A stretch of 64,000 nt of DNA from Latrodectus hesperus (Eukaryota; Arthropoda; Arachnida; Araneae; Theridiidae): contig CM075862.1 in assembly GCA_037975125.1 (NCBI GenBank), forward strand, positions 19,300,338-19,364,337. The letters run 5' to 3'. The translations under genes and the position numbers were made by a program. The stretch's first letter is position 1, and each line of letters starts with the position of its first letter. Under the pieces are notes generated by a model, which was not told the origin of the DNA, did no database searches, and was given only the letters and a program-made list of their open reading frames with translations. This document shows positions 25,063 to 37,228 of this stretch, piece by piece.

Positions 25063-25386
25063 GTTATTTTCATAATTACACATGGAATTGATTTTAAGCA
25101 ATACTACTTTCGCTTCCTATCAAAATTTAAAATTGGGTAAGTCAAAACATCCCCTAATTGTTTTTAGTATAGTATTATTTGATATTACCACACCTTTCTT
25201 TTCTCTGTTTGCAGAATGGTTGATGTTTTAGCCATTCGTCCAACAATTCATGTATTCAATTCTAACCAACCAGTGTTTGGACTTTTGTTTGTGATTTGGA
25301 AACCATTTCAAAATGTTGGTCCCATTAAATTAGCCCTTGCGGGAAAGCAATTAACATTGAGTGAAAAAGAAACTGTCTCATTCTAA
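25063..25386 (+). CDS. Unrecognised two-exon coding candidate (81 codons, C-terminal)
   Basis: Two plus-strand segments read through a well-formed intron. The first, 25063-25136, follows a pyrimidine-rich acceptor (TTCTCCATTTCAG) and encodes VIFIITHGIDFKQYYFRFLS plus KFKI. It ends GG|GTAAGT, a near-perfect donor. A 78-base intron ends TTTCTCTGTTTGCAG. The second, 25215-25386, begins with A, completing Gly, then MVDVLAIRPTIHVFNSNQPV, FGLLFVIWKPFQNVGPIKLA and LAGKQLTLSEKETVSF, and stops at 25384-25386. The composition (Pro, Gly, Trp, few Asn/Lys runs) is unlike the chance frames around it. I do not recognise the protein. There is no upstream start, so earlier exons would be needed. It could be the last exons of an unknown gene, a transposon gene or a pseudogene. 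It runs opposite to neuroligin. Confidence 0.4.
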
Positions 25387-28300
25387 ATATTATTATTATA
25401 CCAAAGTCTAGGAAATAATTTGTTAAATTCATGGATATATCAGTACTTTGAATTCTATAATTGCTTCATAAGTTATCTAATTTATTAAATTAGGCCTACT
25501 TTTAGTAATTTTGATAAATTCAATTTAAATTCTTTATAGTGTTACCATAGAAGCGTCGTATTTACTGGAAGCTTACTTTTCAATAAATTACGTGAACATA
25601 TTATAATGATCCATATTTAGCTAGCTGTGAAATGAGGAACATTTAATAATCAAACTTAAATGTTATGATTAATTCCTACAGTGATAATAATACGTTAATA
25701 TTATTAACACAGTAATAATTAAAATTTATAATTATTACTTACGCATCGAGATTAAGATATTTGTTAAAATAACACAATATCACTAGAAATTAATCATATA
25801 ATCAAAGTTTAAATTAATACAAATCTTAATAAGTAATTTTATTATTTAAATATTGTTTTATTTTAATACGCATGTAATTTTTTCAAATGAAATATTAAAA
25901 TTTAATGAAAGGAGTGGTTTTTATGTTTTGTGTTGATTAAACTGTAACATTATTAGGAAAATAAGAATTAGTTTTATGTATGTCTTTAAAAATTGTAACA
26001 CGTTTTTCATTTCTGTTACTAATTTTGTAAGAACTGAAAAAAGGAAAACCCTAGTTTTGTGTGTTTTGTAATTTGGAAACAATAAACTGAAAAAATAATG
26101 AAGTACAGTGAAACACATCTGATTGTTGTAATATAATTTAATATAAGAATTTAACTAAGGATATTATTTTAGAGTTTATTCTAATTTTATAAATGTTTCA
26201 CTGTTTCCATTTCAAATTATTTTTCTCAATGTAATGATTCAAAATTTTAATAATCATATTAAAGTGAAACTGTGGAAAATTGATAGATATTTCACTGAAG
26301 GTAATTTTGAAACTTGATTTTACTTTTCGCAGAATGTAAGGAGAATGTAAAATCCCAATATACCAAGCATTATATATGCATGATTTGTTAGACACGTTTG
26401 TGAATTCATTAATTAATCTATAATTTATCAGTATAAGTTACTCAGTTTATTAATGTTTTATGTTATGCCTAATGTACTTAATTTTTGAACTTCATTTACT
26501 AGTATATTTTGTGAAATATTTCACTGGTGTAATTGCTTATACAATTGCATGTATTAAATTTATTTTTAATTTACGTTACGAATAAAATCAAATCAAATGT
26601 TTTATATTTTACTTTCGCAAACTTCAATGATTATAACCATTTGCCAATAATAAAATTTTAAAAATATGATTTCTACAGGAATATTTTACTATCTAAGAAA
26701 CTTCTATGTAATTGTGTTTAAAATAACTGATATCTTTCATTTATTAGTGGATTCATCAGTTTAGATCAGTTTACATTTTTTTAAAAGCTCTGAGCACGCT
26801 CACACCAAAACATACATGATCGCCACGCACCTAGCGGCGTCAGACGGAAACACCCTACTTTCTGAATAGCCCTCGTATTTCTTGAGGTGAAAATTTTTAT
26901 AATAACAATTCTCCGTTTTTTCTATTTTGCTTAAAATTAACTTCATAAAGAAGAAAATCTTAACAAAATTTAATCATAAATCTTGGAAAATTTTTTAAAT
27001 TACTTAAGATTCTTAGAGGAGGAAACAGTTATTTTTTTCATTTTTAAGCTGGTATTTAAGTTTCAGTATATTAGTTCCCAATAATTTTCCATATTTTTCC
27101 ATCCAGCAAGATGCCATATTTTGAAGTTAAGTCATTCATTATTATAATTCTATTTAAGCTTTGAGAAATCATAATTCTTTTCGTTAAAAAAAATTTACGA
27201 TTTCTTCAATCTCATTAATCTGTATTGCTTAGTAAACAAAAAAATATTCGTTTCAAAATACTTCATTTTTCTAACAAGATTCTTGAAACTTTGTCTTTAA
27301 ATGTATTAAGATTACTTCTGTTACAGAACTATTTCATTTGAATGATATATAATTTATAGCAAATAAAAAATAAGTAAAAGAAAATGGACATTCATTTCAT
27401 AACATCTTCAGTACGCATTTCACTTTAAATATCCTCTCCAACTCTCATTTCAAAATAACCAAAAATATAAATAGTAAAATATAAATAAAAGTTTATATTG
27501 TTATAAGAGTTAATATAAAATCATTTAATTTTTATCATGTATTAAACAAATAGAAAAACAATTTAATTTATTTCCTTTAGGATCACAAACACATATTGAT
27601 ATGATACAAAATTACTATCTCACTAACACAGTTTGAATATGTTGGTTTAAATTTTAGTTTTCAATGGTTACTTACACTGCCTGTCAAATATTTTAGTAAA
27701 AAAACATTAACCCATTTACTTATTACTGTTACATTACCATTTATTTTCCAGTTCATTTACTACACGTTCCGATATGATTTCTACAGTTAAATATCCATAA
27801 AATTAATCTGTCCTTTTAAATACTTCACGAACTCAGAAAATTTTAAATATTTGCTTTCTGTCAATAGTTAAAACGTTTTCATCGAATAGGTTTATTTATC
27901 AAAACAATAAATGTATTACACTTTATTTTAAACTATTATATGTCACGAAAAATATTTTCATGATGCAATTTGATATTACGTAATAACAAATGACCGGTCA
28001 GAAACAACTCACTTATTTAATAATAGAACATTACAGAAAAGAATTGTTTTACACTTAAGGTCATCATTTATTCATATAAGTAAAGTTCTTTCAAATTTAT
28101 CTGAATATTGATATTTTATTATAAGCACTGAATTCGGAAATGAATATATCTTCCGTTATTCATTTTATGTTTTTTTTAAATTTTATTTTATAATGCTGTC
28201 TTAATTTGATTTACTCTAAGACAAACATAAAAACATTAAATTTTAAAAGATAAAGAATGGGTTTTGATTTTGATACATAGAGTTATTAGTAGTTTACTGA

Positions 28301-29586
28301 ATGGTAACTGAAGTTGGAGTTTATTTTATATGTATATAAAGCTGGTTACATTTATTGTTTCCACGCCCTCAATTAGCTAGGCCAGTGTACAAAAAAAGAC
28401 GTTTTTTTGGAATTTTTATGGTACATTATACTTAGTATAAAGAAGTCGATCAGTAAATAGTGAGCTATTGATTCCTCATGTAATAAAATAAATGAAATCT
28501 ATTTTAGAATTATATTTTAAAATTCATTATACAATATATAGTGTGAAAAATGTGATCACGCTCCTTGTATAAATAAATACTTTTATTAATCTATAATAAG
28601 AAAAAAATTTTAAAATCTGTAAATAAATTAAAAATTAATAAATATTTTTGTATTTAACTAATGATATGTAGTTTAAATAATAAAAATTCAAAATGTTATT
28701 TAGAAAATTATACTACATTGTATCTAGATTTTCTCAAGTATTATCAATTCCAAAAATCAAAACTAATTACATAAGAGATATCTTAAGAAATTTATCTTTA
28801 CGTAAACAGTAACATAATGTTTTATTTAACAAAATAAGTTCCAATTGACTTATGGAAAATATTTTATTTCACTAAATAATCAATTATCTGTTTTCAGGAA
28901 TTATCGAGATATTATTGCTCATAAATTTGAACAAATTGCATTTCCTTTTCTAAAGTTATTAGTTCATGAATAATTTTAAAAAATACTTCGTTTATATATT
29001 TCATTCATCAATAAATAATGCGATATAAATTCAAATACAACTTTCGTCATAATAAAGAAGTTTAACATTACCATTAACTTGATATGCTAATTTAGAAATA
29101 AATCTCTTATGTATCTTGTTCTATTTTGATTAATTATCTATAAAATCGATTGTACACTCTTTAGTGAGACATAAAAGACGTGCGAGAATAATGTTCTGAC
29201 GTTTACGACTCATCCATCATATTTATTTCTACAATAAATCATCATCAATTATATATTGAATACTTTAAACTTTCGTACATAATTATCGATGTACCATAAC
29301 TTGTATCGAATTTTAAAGCAAAAAATATTGTTAATGATGTGGGAAATATCAAAGTTGGAATTTGCCAGTCAATATGCATCTCAGAAAATTAATTTACTCA
29401 CATTAATCTCTAATGCATTATCTTCTTACATAAGACATTTCCTTCAAGTCTTTGTGTAATTAAAGTAGGAAAATTATACATTTATAATAAAGTTACCTTA
29501 TTTTATTTCAATTTAATAGTGTTTCATACGCGTCTACATATTACACCTATATCAATGTATTAAACTTTAGTATGCCGACAAACTTG
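25387..29586. other. AT-rich DNA, no gene seen
   Basis: Except for a small transposon-like patch near 26770, this is low-complexity sequence. No polyadenylation or exon signal downstream of 25386 stands out. Confidence 0.5.
26770..26873. mobile_element. Possible end of a DNA transposon
   Basis: A roughly 100-base island of balanced composition. It ends ACTTTCTGAATAGCCCTCG followed by TA. Read inverted, the start (CGAGGGCTATTCAGAAAGTA) resembles mariner terminal repeats of arthropods as I remember them. There is no partner end and no coding sequence. Confidence 0.3.
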
Positions 29587-29890
29587 TCTAGTGTGCAGCG
29601 TGCCTGACTGCGGATAAGGAGGTCCTGGGTTCGAATCCCGATTCGGGTATGGATGTACTTTCTCTCTCTATCTATACTGTCTTTGTCCTTTCCTTGCATG
29701 TCTTACCATGAGGTGTGAATGGTTGCTTAACCTATAAACGCATACCTATGGCAAGTGTGTAGAGCAAAATCGTACTTTCAACTACATGGTGCTCTCATTA
29801 AAACAAAAGACTCTCCCAATCGACTTAATTCGCATATCATATCGAGCTTGGCTTGTCCAGGTGTCATTAGTAAACAAAAATAACAAACAA
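29587..29890 (+). mobile_element. tRNA-derived SINE, type 1 head
   Basis: The 5' part contains an RNA polymerase III B box, GGTTCGAATCC, at 29628-29638. It is preceded by a tRNA-like anticodon-arm segment (TGACTGCGGATAAGGAGGTC) and a degraded A box near 29590-29603. A unique body with a TCTC/TATC-rich patch follows. From 29761 (AGAGCAAAATCGTACTTTCA) to 29873 (GTCATTAGTAA) lies a 3' module that is also found in the SINE at 41265-41640. The end is A-rich (AACAAAAATAACAAACAAAA). The borders are approximate, and I saw no certain target duplication. No protein is encoded. Confidence 0.85.
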
Positions 29891-32800
29891 AAGTATTCTT
29901 TTTAAACTTATAAATTTTATTCAATATAACTTCAATTGAATAATTTAATAATTGATATTTGTTACTGAAGATTAAGTGTTTTAAAGCTGAAAGAAAGAGA
30001 ATTTATAAATATGTTGATATAAATTATTAAAATATAATTGCAAACAACGTACATTTATAGTACTTATAAGGATTGATGAAGTCTTGTGAAAAACCGTTAA
30101 ATTATTGTTGAAAACATATTGTATTCCATGTACTATAATTTTTCAAAATTTCCTGTAATAACAAAATGAAAGTGAAAATACAAAATAAAGAATTTTTTAG
30201 ATTTAATTGTATAAAATATTAAATTCATATTTTAAATGAAAGTTGAAATTATTTGATAATTACACTTAAATATTAAAAACTGTAAAAAATTATTAAAAAT
30301 TGAATTTTTTAAAAAGTTTATTAATGTTGTACAAAAGTCTTTAATGTCATTTTTCGTTTATTAAAACCATATATTATTTATTCCGTATATTATTATTCGT
30401 ATAACACTGTATATTATTATTCGTATATTATTTATATTTTGAAAATTAAATTTATATTTATTAAAATCTATTCAGCTCTTCCAAAGTTACAAAATATAGT
30501 ATTTTTTTTCAATTAAAATAAAAAGCCTTTTTTGTTCAAATATTTGCTAAAATATTTAAAAAAAGTTTTGAAGTATCATGTATTGGGACGACATACGTAA
30601 TTTTAAAATACGTATTTCGGATATAGATTACGATTTCCGATATAGATTGCATATTTTGGATATTGATTTTGGACATAGATTGCATATTTCTGCTTTGTAT
30701 AAAATATGAAATCTTAGATAGATTTGAAATTACGCATTCATTCAGGCAAGAAGTCAGAAACAAAGAAATTTCTGATTTCTCAAAGAAGATAAAAGAAAAA
30801 AATGTTTTTAAAGATAAAAAAATAGCTAAAATTTCATTAAAAATGTTAATAAATATATTTATTATCAACTTAATTTATTAATCAAGCTCATTTCTCCTGG
30901 TTTAATTTCCTAAAATTGTTTCTGTAAACTTTTATCATTTATTCTGCAATTATTACATTTTTACATTGATATTTATTTGACTATGTACTATGTTGATATT
31001 TCCTCTGGAGTTTGAACTGTTTATACCATTTTTAAATTATTCGAAAAAATGTAATACAAGACCATATTTGATTATCTATCATAAATATCAGTGTCTACAC
31101 ATATCGCCGAGGAGAAAATTTTGAACGCTCTGCAGGACCCATGCAGAAAGTTGAGAATAAATAATGAGAAGAAAAACATGACATCAATTTTTTGTTGCTC
31201 AAAAGTTGCACAATCAGGAGTTCATTAGTTATAACCATTACAAAAATTTATAATTATTATATTGATTTTAATGGAAATGTTCATATGGGTGGTTCATTTC
31301 GTGGTTATAATTTAAACAAATAACACTTTAAAGCGTTTTCATATGTAATAAATAAGTATATGTAACACGTTTTTTTTAACAGTTTTCAGTAGAATTTGTC
31401 TACATCGAAACATAAAATATAATTTCAAATTTTAACATTTTATTAAATGAATATCATGATATAATTTCCTCGCCATACTTCTCTATTTTAATCAAAAATA
31501 TTAGTCTATAAATATGCATGGTAAATGATCTACAATCTTTTTGTAATTTTAAAAAAGCTCTATTTTAATTTTTCCTTAATGTTTGTTCAAAATACCGTGG
31601 AATAAATTAATATTTCTACAGTTAAAAATTATTGTTCTTCTATATTATCAAGTTACACGCTTTAAAAGTTTAATATATCAAAAATATAAAAATATTGATG
31701 TTCATTAAATAAATCCTAAATTTTCTAACATTTACCCCTTTGAATTATGTATTAGAAAACATGTCACAAATTAATTGATACGTTTTTTCTTTTTTAAAAT
31801 ATTTCCTTTTTTATGTTTAAGGCATTAATACCATGAACAGCAATTTTTTATTTTTATTGATTCATCTGAGGTCTTAAAAATAAAGCTACATTTATTCCTA
31901 GAAAATTTATCCTAATTTACAAATCATTAAAAATTAATATCCAGTTCAAATTAAGAAGTTTAAATAAAAAAGGATAAATTTTTAATCATGTTATTTGAAT
32001 ATAAATATTTGTAAATATTTCATATAAATGCATTACTTAAATTAAATTGCATGCTTACATAATCGTTTATTATTAGGGAATAATTTGATTTTAATTAATT
32101 ATTTGCCATGCAATAATTAATTTTTAAATATTTTATTAGTTATTTAGACAATAGCATAGCATTGGGTATTCACTACTTATTAGATAGAAGTTGTGTGGCG
32201 CTATACAATTAACGAAATAAAGTTATCAAAAGTGTCTGCATTTATCTTCGTTCATTTTTACTTTTTGTGTTTTTTGTCTGTATGCATTTATTTGATGCTT
32301 AAAAGAAAAACATATATACTAACAAAAGCCTTGCTTAAACAATTTCTTAAACCCATGTATCAGAAAATTAGCATTTTTTAAACTTTTCTTCATTTCTTTA
32401 GGATAAATTAAGAATTTTTTAGCATTATAAAAGCATGCTTATAATTTGTTCTTTACATTCTCCATAATAATAGAGTGAACCAATTAATTATTAAGGGGAG
32501 CAGAAAATATTTAATAGTGGAAGTAAATTCAGTGAATCCAATAAGAATTTCTGAATATAAATAGAAAATAATAAAACTAGTAAAGTAGTATTTTAATCAC
32601 CAATTTTTAATAAACGATGCAAAAACACTTAGATAGTTCAATATTTCTCATCCGATTTGTTACTATATATAATTTAATATTTTTATTACATTATATATTA
32701 TCATAAATTTGAAATTGATTATTAGTCGAATGCTACATGCAAAATCGTATTAAACGAGGCCCTGTAAAATATACACATAAAAGGCAAATAAATATCTGAT

Positions 32801-34040
32801 TACCTTCTCAATTAATTTTTGAATATTATCACCAACTTGCATCAAATATTATTGTGGAACTCCTATATTATTTGCAAAGCTCAAAAATCGAAATTGATTA
32901 AAATCAACGTATTTATTACTTCCAAGTGAATAGTGTGAACCTCTCAATCAGATGCAAAGCTAAAAATGGAAAAAATGTCTCTTCCAAAAGAATTGAGAAA
33001 TGAAAGAAATTTTTTTAACTCCATAACATCACACTATTTCAATGATTAATGAACATTTGAAAGTCGCATTGAATTTTTAGAAGAAAAGCACGTGTTCCTC
33101 TTTTCGCTTGAGATCACCAAAAGACTAGTAAAAAAAACGAAACAAGGAGTCTACATCTTCCCAAACCCAGTCCTTATGTTCTACCTTAATGTTCAGCTGT
33201 GGTTTGCATAATGCATGGGATGGCAAGGCGTGAAAAATGGACGGTGTCTTGTGAAGAAGCATAGAAGAAAGGAATAAATAATCGCGTTCGACGCCACTTC
33301 GCATCGTTGAGAGTAAAAGCGAAACATTTCGTTAAAATTTTTCTCATACTCTAGAATGTTTCGTTGAATAAAATAGCATATAATGGTATGAATTCATTTT
33401 ACATATGAACAAAGACAGTGAATTCTGATGATTAATGACTTCTTGATTAGCAAATGTATGTAAGAAAGTCATGAATAAAATTTGGCAGTTTTTAAAGTGA
33501 ACTAAATGCTTTATTCAATATAAACTTATTCATTTTTAAGAGTTACTCTAAATTTTTTGTTTTAATTGATGACTGCTTTATGTTTGTCAATGAATCACAG
33601 TATTCAGTATTGTTCATAGTTTTCCTTTTTTGCACTAATGTATGTAATTTAATGAGATAAACTGTGTTTATGTAAACATTACACAGGAACGTCATTATTT
33701 AACTATTTACTAATTCAACTTTAAGCGGGTTAAAGTGTGTCAAAAAAATAGTAACTACAAATAATGTTTATAAGAAAAATAAACAGGATATAAAATAAAT
33801 AATCCTAACAAAATATATTTGAGAAATACACACTATCAAAGAGGAAAATGGAAAATTTTTTTATGAAATTTTCAACATTGATGTGTAATTATAAAGTATG
33901 TAAATTAAATATATAATAACTTACATTCTATATGTATGAAAATACATAAGATTACATATGTTATGATTAGTAGTAATAAAATATATTGTTCCTTTTTTTA
34001 ACCTGTGTAAGAAAAATATACAGGATATAAGAAATATATA
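29891..34040. other. AT-rich DNA with two unassigned patches
   Basis: Mostly low complexity. 31085-31160 and especially 33060-33330 are less AT-rich and unidentified. No coding content recognised. Confidence 0.5.
30607..30692. repeat. Imperfect tandem repeat, unit about 20 bp, four copies
   Basis: Units of the form (T/G)GATATAGATT(G/A)C-ATTTT/C recur four times. The two antiparallel open frames over them (110 and 72 codons) are products of this repeat and AT richness. Confidence 0.6.
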
Positions 34041-34206
<166 letters not shown>

Positions 34207-35318
34207 AATATTTCGTGTCACAATGTATGTTCCCGATAAACTCCGAAACTACTGAACGGATTTTGATAAAATTTTGTAACCATTTATAATATGGTCCAAC
34301 TTAAAAGATAGAATAGTTTTTATCTCTTAATTATTGATTTTCAATATTTATTATACGACATTAATGTTTATTTATTGTTTAGTTCTGTAAGTTCCTAATA
34401 GATGGCGGCTTAAGCATCTAAGTTGCACAGGTATTCGGCAGATGGCGACGTGTTTATTTTTCTAGATTATACCATCTTCGAGAAAATTAACGTGCGCGCG
34501 CAATCGCGTGGTTAAATATAGAATTTACATGTATTTTTATTATTATATTTTCATGATGTACATATATTTTCATATATATTTTCATGATACATATATTTTC
34601 ATGATGTATAATCATATTATAACAATTTTTCGTGAATCATTTTCATAATTATACTTTGCATTGTGTTATTATTGTGAAGTGTTCAGTTTGAATATTTTTA
34701 ATATTATAAATAGTAAAATAAAATTTTATTTATTACTGTTTTTCTCTATTAATTTTCATACCACCTCGAAATCATGTAAGTATTTCTTGATAGCCTTTTA
34801 TTTTTTTTTATTTTTATCTTATAATTTGATAATTATTAATTTATTCAGCAGTACATTTTGATCTAATTTATTTATTCAAATAATAAATTCTTTTAATTTT
34901 TTTTATTTCAGTATAATGCAGCGGAAAAAATTTTTAGTTTTAATAATTTAAAATTGAAAAAATAATAGTTCGATGTCAATGTTATCTGCCTCATTTATAA
35001 CAATTTATTTTTAGATGTTTTTAATTTATATAGTATATTTTTATAAGTAAGTCACTGATTACAAACTATAATTTAATATAAGATGAATAAAATGTAAATT
35101 CAGAAAGTATATGTTGATTTGTGCTTAATTTCAAAATTTCGATACTTTACATATTACTTTTAAATTTTGGTGAAACGTTTTATTTTTAATCTCATATGAA
35201 TGAACCTATTTAAATTTTTTTAGAAAATATTAATTTGATTGTACCAAGGAGTTAGTAAAAAATTGATTCAATGTATTATAATTACTCAGCCACAGCAAAG
35301 CGTGGCTGGGTCAGCAAT
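34207..35318 (+). mobile_element. Helitron copy 1, non-autonomous
   Basis: It begins with the 5' subterminal block GATAAACTCCGAAACTACTG, shared with copy 2, and matches copy 2 for about 600 bases and again from 34934 to the end. The 3' end has the Helitron-type hairpin AGCCAC-N8-GTGGCT at 35288-35307, followed by GGGTCAGC. The helicase fragment of copy 2 is absent and replaced by about 110 unrelated bases. A TATATTTTCATGATGTA-like unit is repeated about four times at 34540-34610 where copy 2 has one. The expected TC-TATATATA 5' terminus seems to be merged with the preceding TA microsatellite. Confidence 0.85.
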
Positions 35319-36876
35319 TCTATATATATAAAAATTTTGTGTAACGATGTATGTTCGCGATAAACTCCGAAACTACTGAACCGATTTTGATAAAATTTTG
35401 TAACCATTTATAATATGGTCCAACTTAAAAGATAGAATAGTTTTTATCTCTTAATTATTGAACTCAATATTTATTATACGATATTAGAGTTTATTTATTG
35501 GTTAGTTCTGTAAATTCCAAATAGCTGGCGATTTAGGATCTAAGTTGCACAGGTATTCGGCAGATGGCGACGTGTTTATTTTTCTAGATTATACTATCTC
35601 CCAGAGAAAATTAACGTGCGAGCGCAAGCGCGTGGTTGAATATAGAATTTACATATATTTTCATGATGTATAATCATACTGTAACAATTTTTCGTGAATC
35701 ATTTTTATAATTATATTTTGTATTGTGTTATTATTGTGCAATGTTCAATTTGAATATTTTTAATATTATAAATAGTAAAATAAAATTTTATTTATTACTG
35801 ATTTTCTCTACTAATTTTCATATCACCTCGAAAACATGTAAGTATTTCTTGATAGCCTTTTATTTTTATTTTATAATTTGATTATTGGCTCTGTAATCGT
35901 GCTATTTTGGCAGCAAGAAACGTTGATGTGAACGAAATTAACTTCCATATACAACAGATGTTGCCCGGTGATTTGATGTCTTTTAAATAAATCGACAGAG
36001 TTATTGATGAAAACGAAGCCGTAAACTTTCCAACTGAATTTTTGAATTCTCTGGATATGCCAGGAATGCCACCACACAATCTTCAATTGAAAATTGGTTC
36101 ACCAATTATTCTTCTACGTAATTTAAACCCACCTCAATTATGTAACGGTACACGTTTAGACATAAAAGAAATGACCGAAAATATTCTCGAAGCAACAATT
36201 TTGACGGGAAAATTTAAAGAAGATATCATCCTGTTTCCACGTATTCTGCTGATAGCGTCAGAATCTCCAATACCGTTTAAAAGGCTCCAATTTCCGATTT
36301 GTTTAGCTTTTGCGATGACCATAAATAAATCTCAAAGCCAAACAATGTCTATTTGCTGTTTGGATTTGAAAAACACATGTTTCTCACATGGACAGCTATA
36401 TGTTGCCTGCTCACGTGTAGGAAAACCATCAAATCTCTTGGTGTTTGCGAAAGACAGGTTAATCAGGGATGTTGTACAGAAAGTAGTACTTAGATAATTT
36501 TTAGTTTTAATAATTTAAAATTGAAAAAATAATAGTTCGATGTCAATGTTATCTACCTCATTTATAACAATTTATTTTTAGATGTTTTTAATTTATATAG
36601 TATATTTTGTAAGTCACTGATTACAAACTATAATTTAATATAAGATGAATAAAATGTAAATTCAGAAAGTATATGTTGGTTTGTGCTTTGTTTCTAAATT
36701 TCGATACTTTACCTATTACTTTTAAATTTTTGCGAAACGTTTTATTTTTAATCTCATATGTATGAACCTATTTCAATTTTTTTAGAAAATATTAATTTTA
36801 TTGTACCCAAGAATTAGTAAAAAATTTATTCAATGTATTATAAGAAACTTAGCCACTGCAACGCGTGGCTGAGTCA
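35319..36876 (+). mobile_element. Helitron copy 2, with helicase remnant
   Basis: It starts TCTATATATATAAAAATTTT, the TC...-type Helitron 5' terminus, only a few bases after the end of copy 1. It ends with a hairpin AGCCAC-N8-GTGGCT at 36851-36870 followed by GAGTCAT. A canonical CTRR end is not preserved. It carries the C-terminal part of a RepHel protein (35889-36497) and nothing of the Rep nuclease, so it cannot transpose by itself. The two copies stand head to tail. Confidence 0.88.
35889..36497 (+). pseudogene. Helitron Pif1-like helicase, C-terminal fragment
   Basis: The frame from 35889 reads LCNRAILAARNVDVNEIN, then LPGDLMSFK, one in-frame TAA, and [56 protein letters not shown]. It goes on to [12 protein letters not shown] (helicase motif V, usually INKSQGQT), [20 protein letters not shown] (motif VI) and a natural end VVLR with TAA at 36495-36497. 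These are the last conserved blocks of the Pif1-type helicase domain of Helitron RepHel proteins, which unwinds DNA during rolling-circle transposition. The Walker A and B motifs and the Rep domain are missing. Only one stop interrupts about 200 codons, so it is a fairly recent copy. Confidence 0.93.
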
Positions 36877-36883
36877 TGTATTT

Positions 36884-37228
<345 letters not shown>

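Noticed and set aside
29587..29650. Functional tRNA gene
   Set aside because: The B box is good but the acceptor stem does not close and the sequence continues into a SINE body with an A-rich tail.
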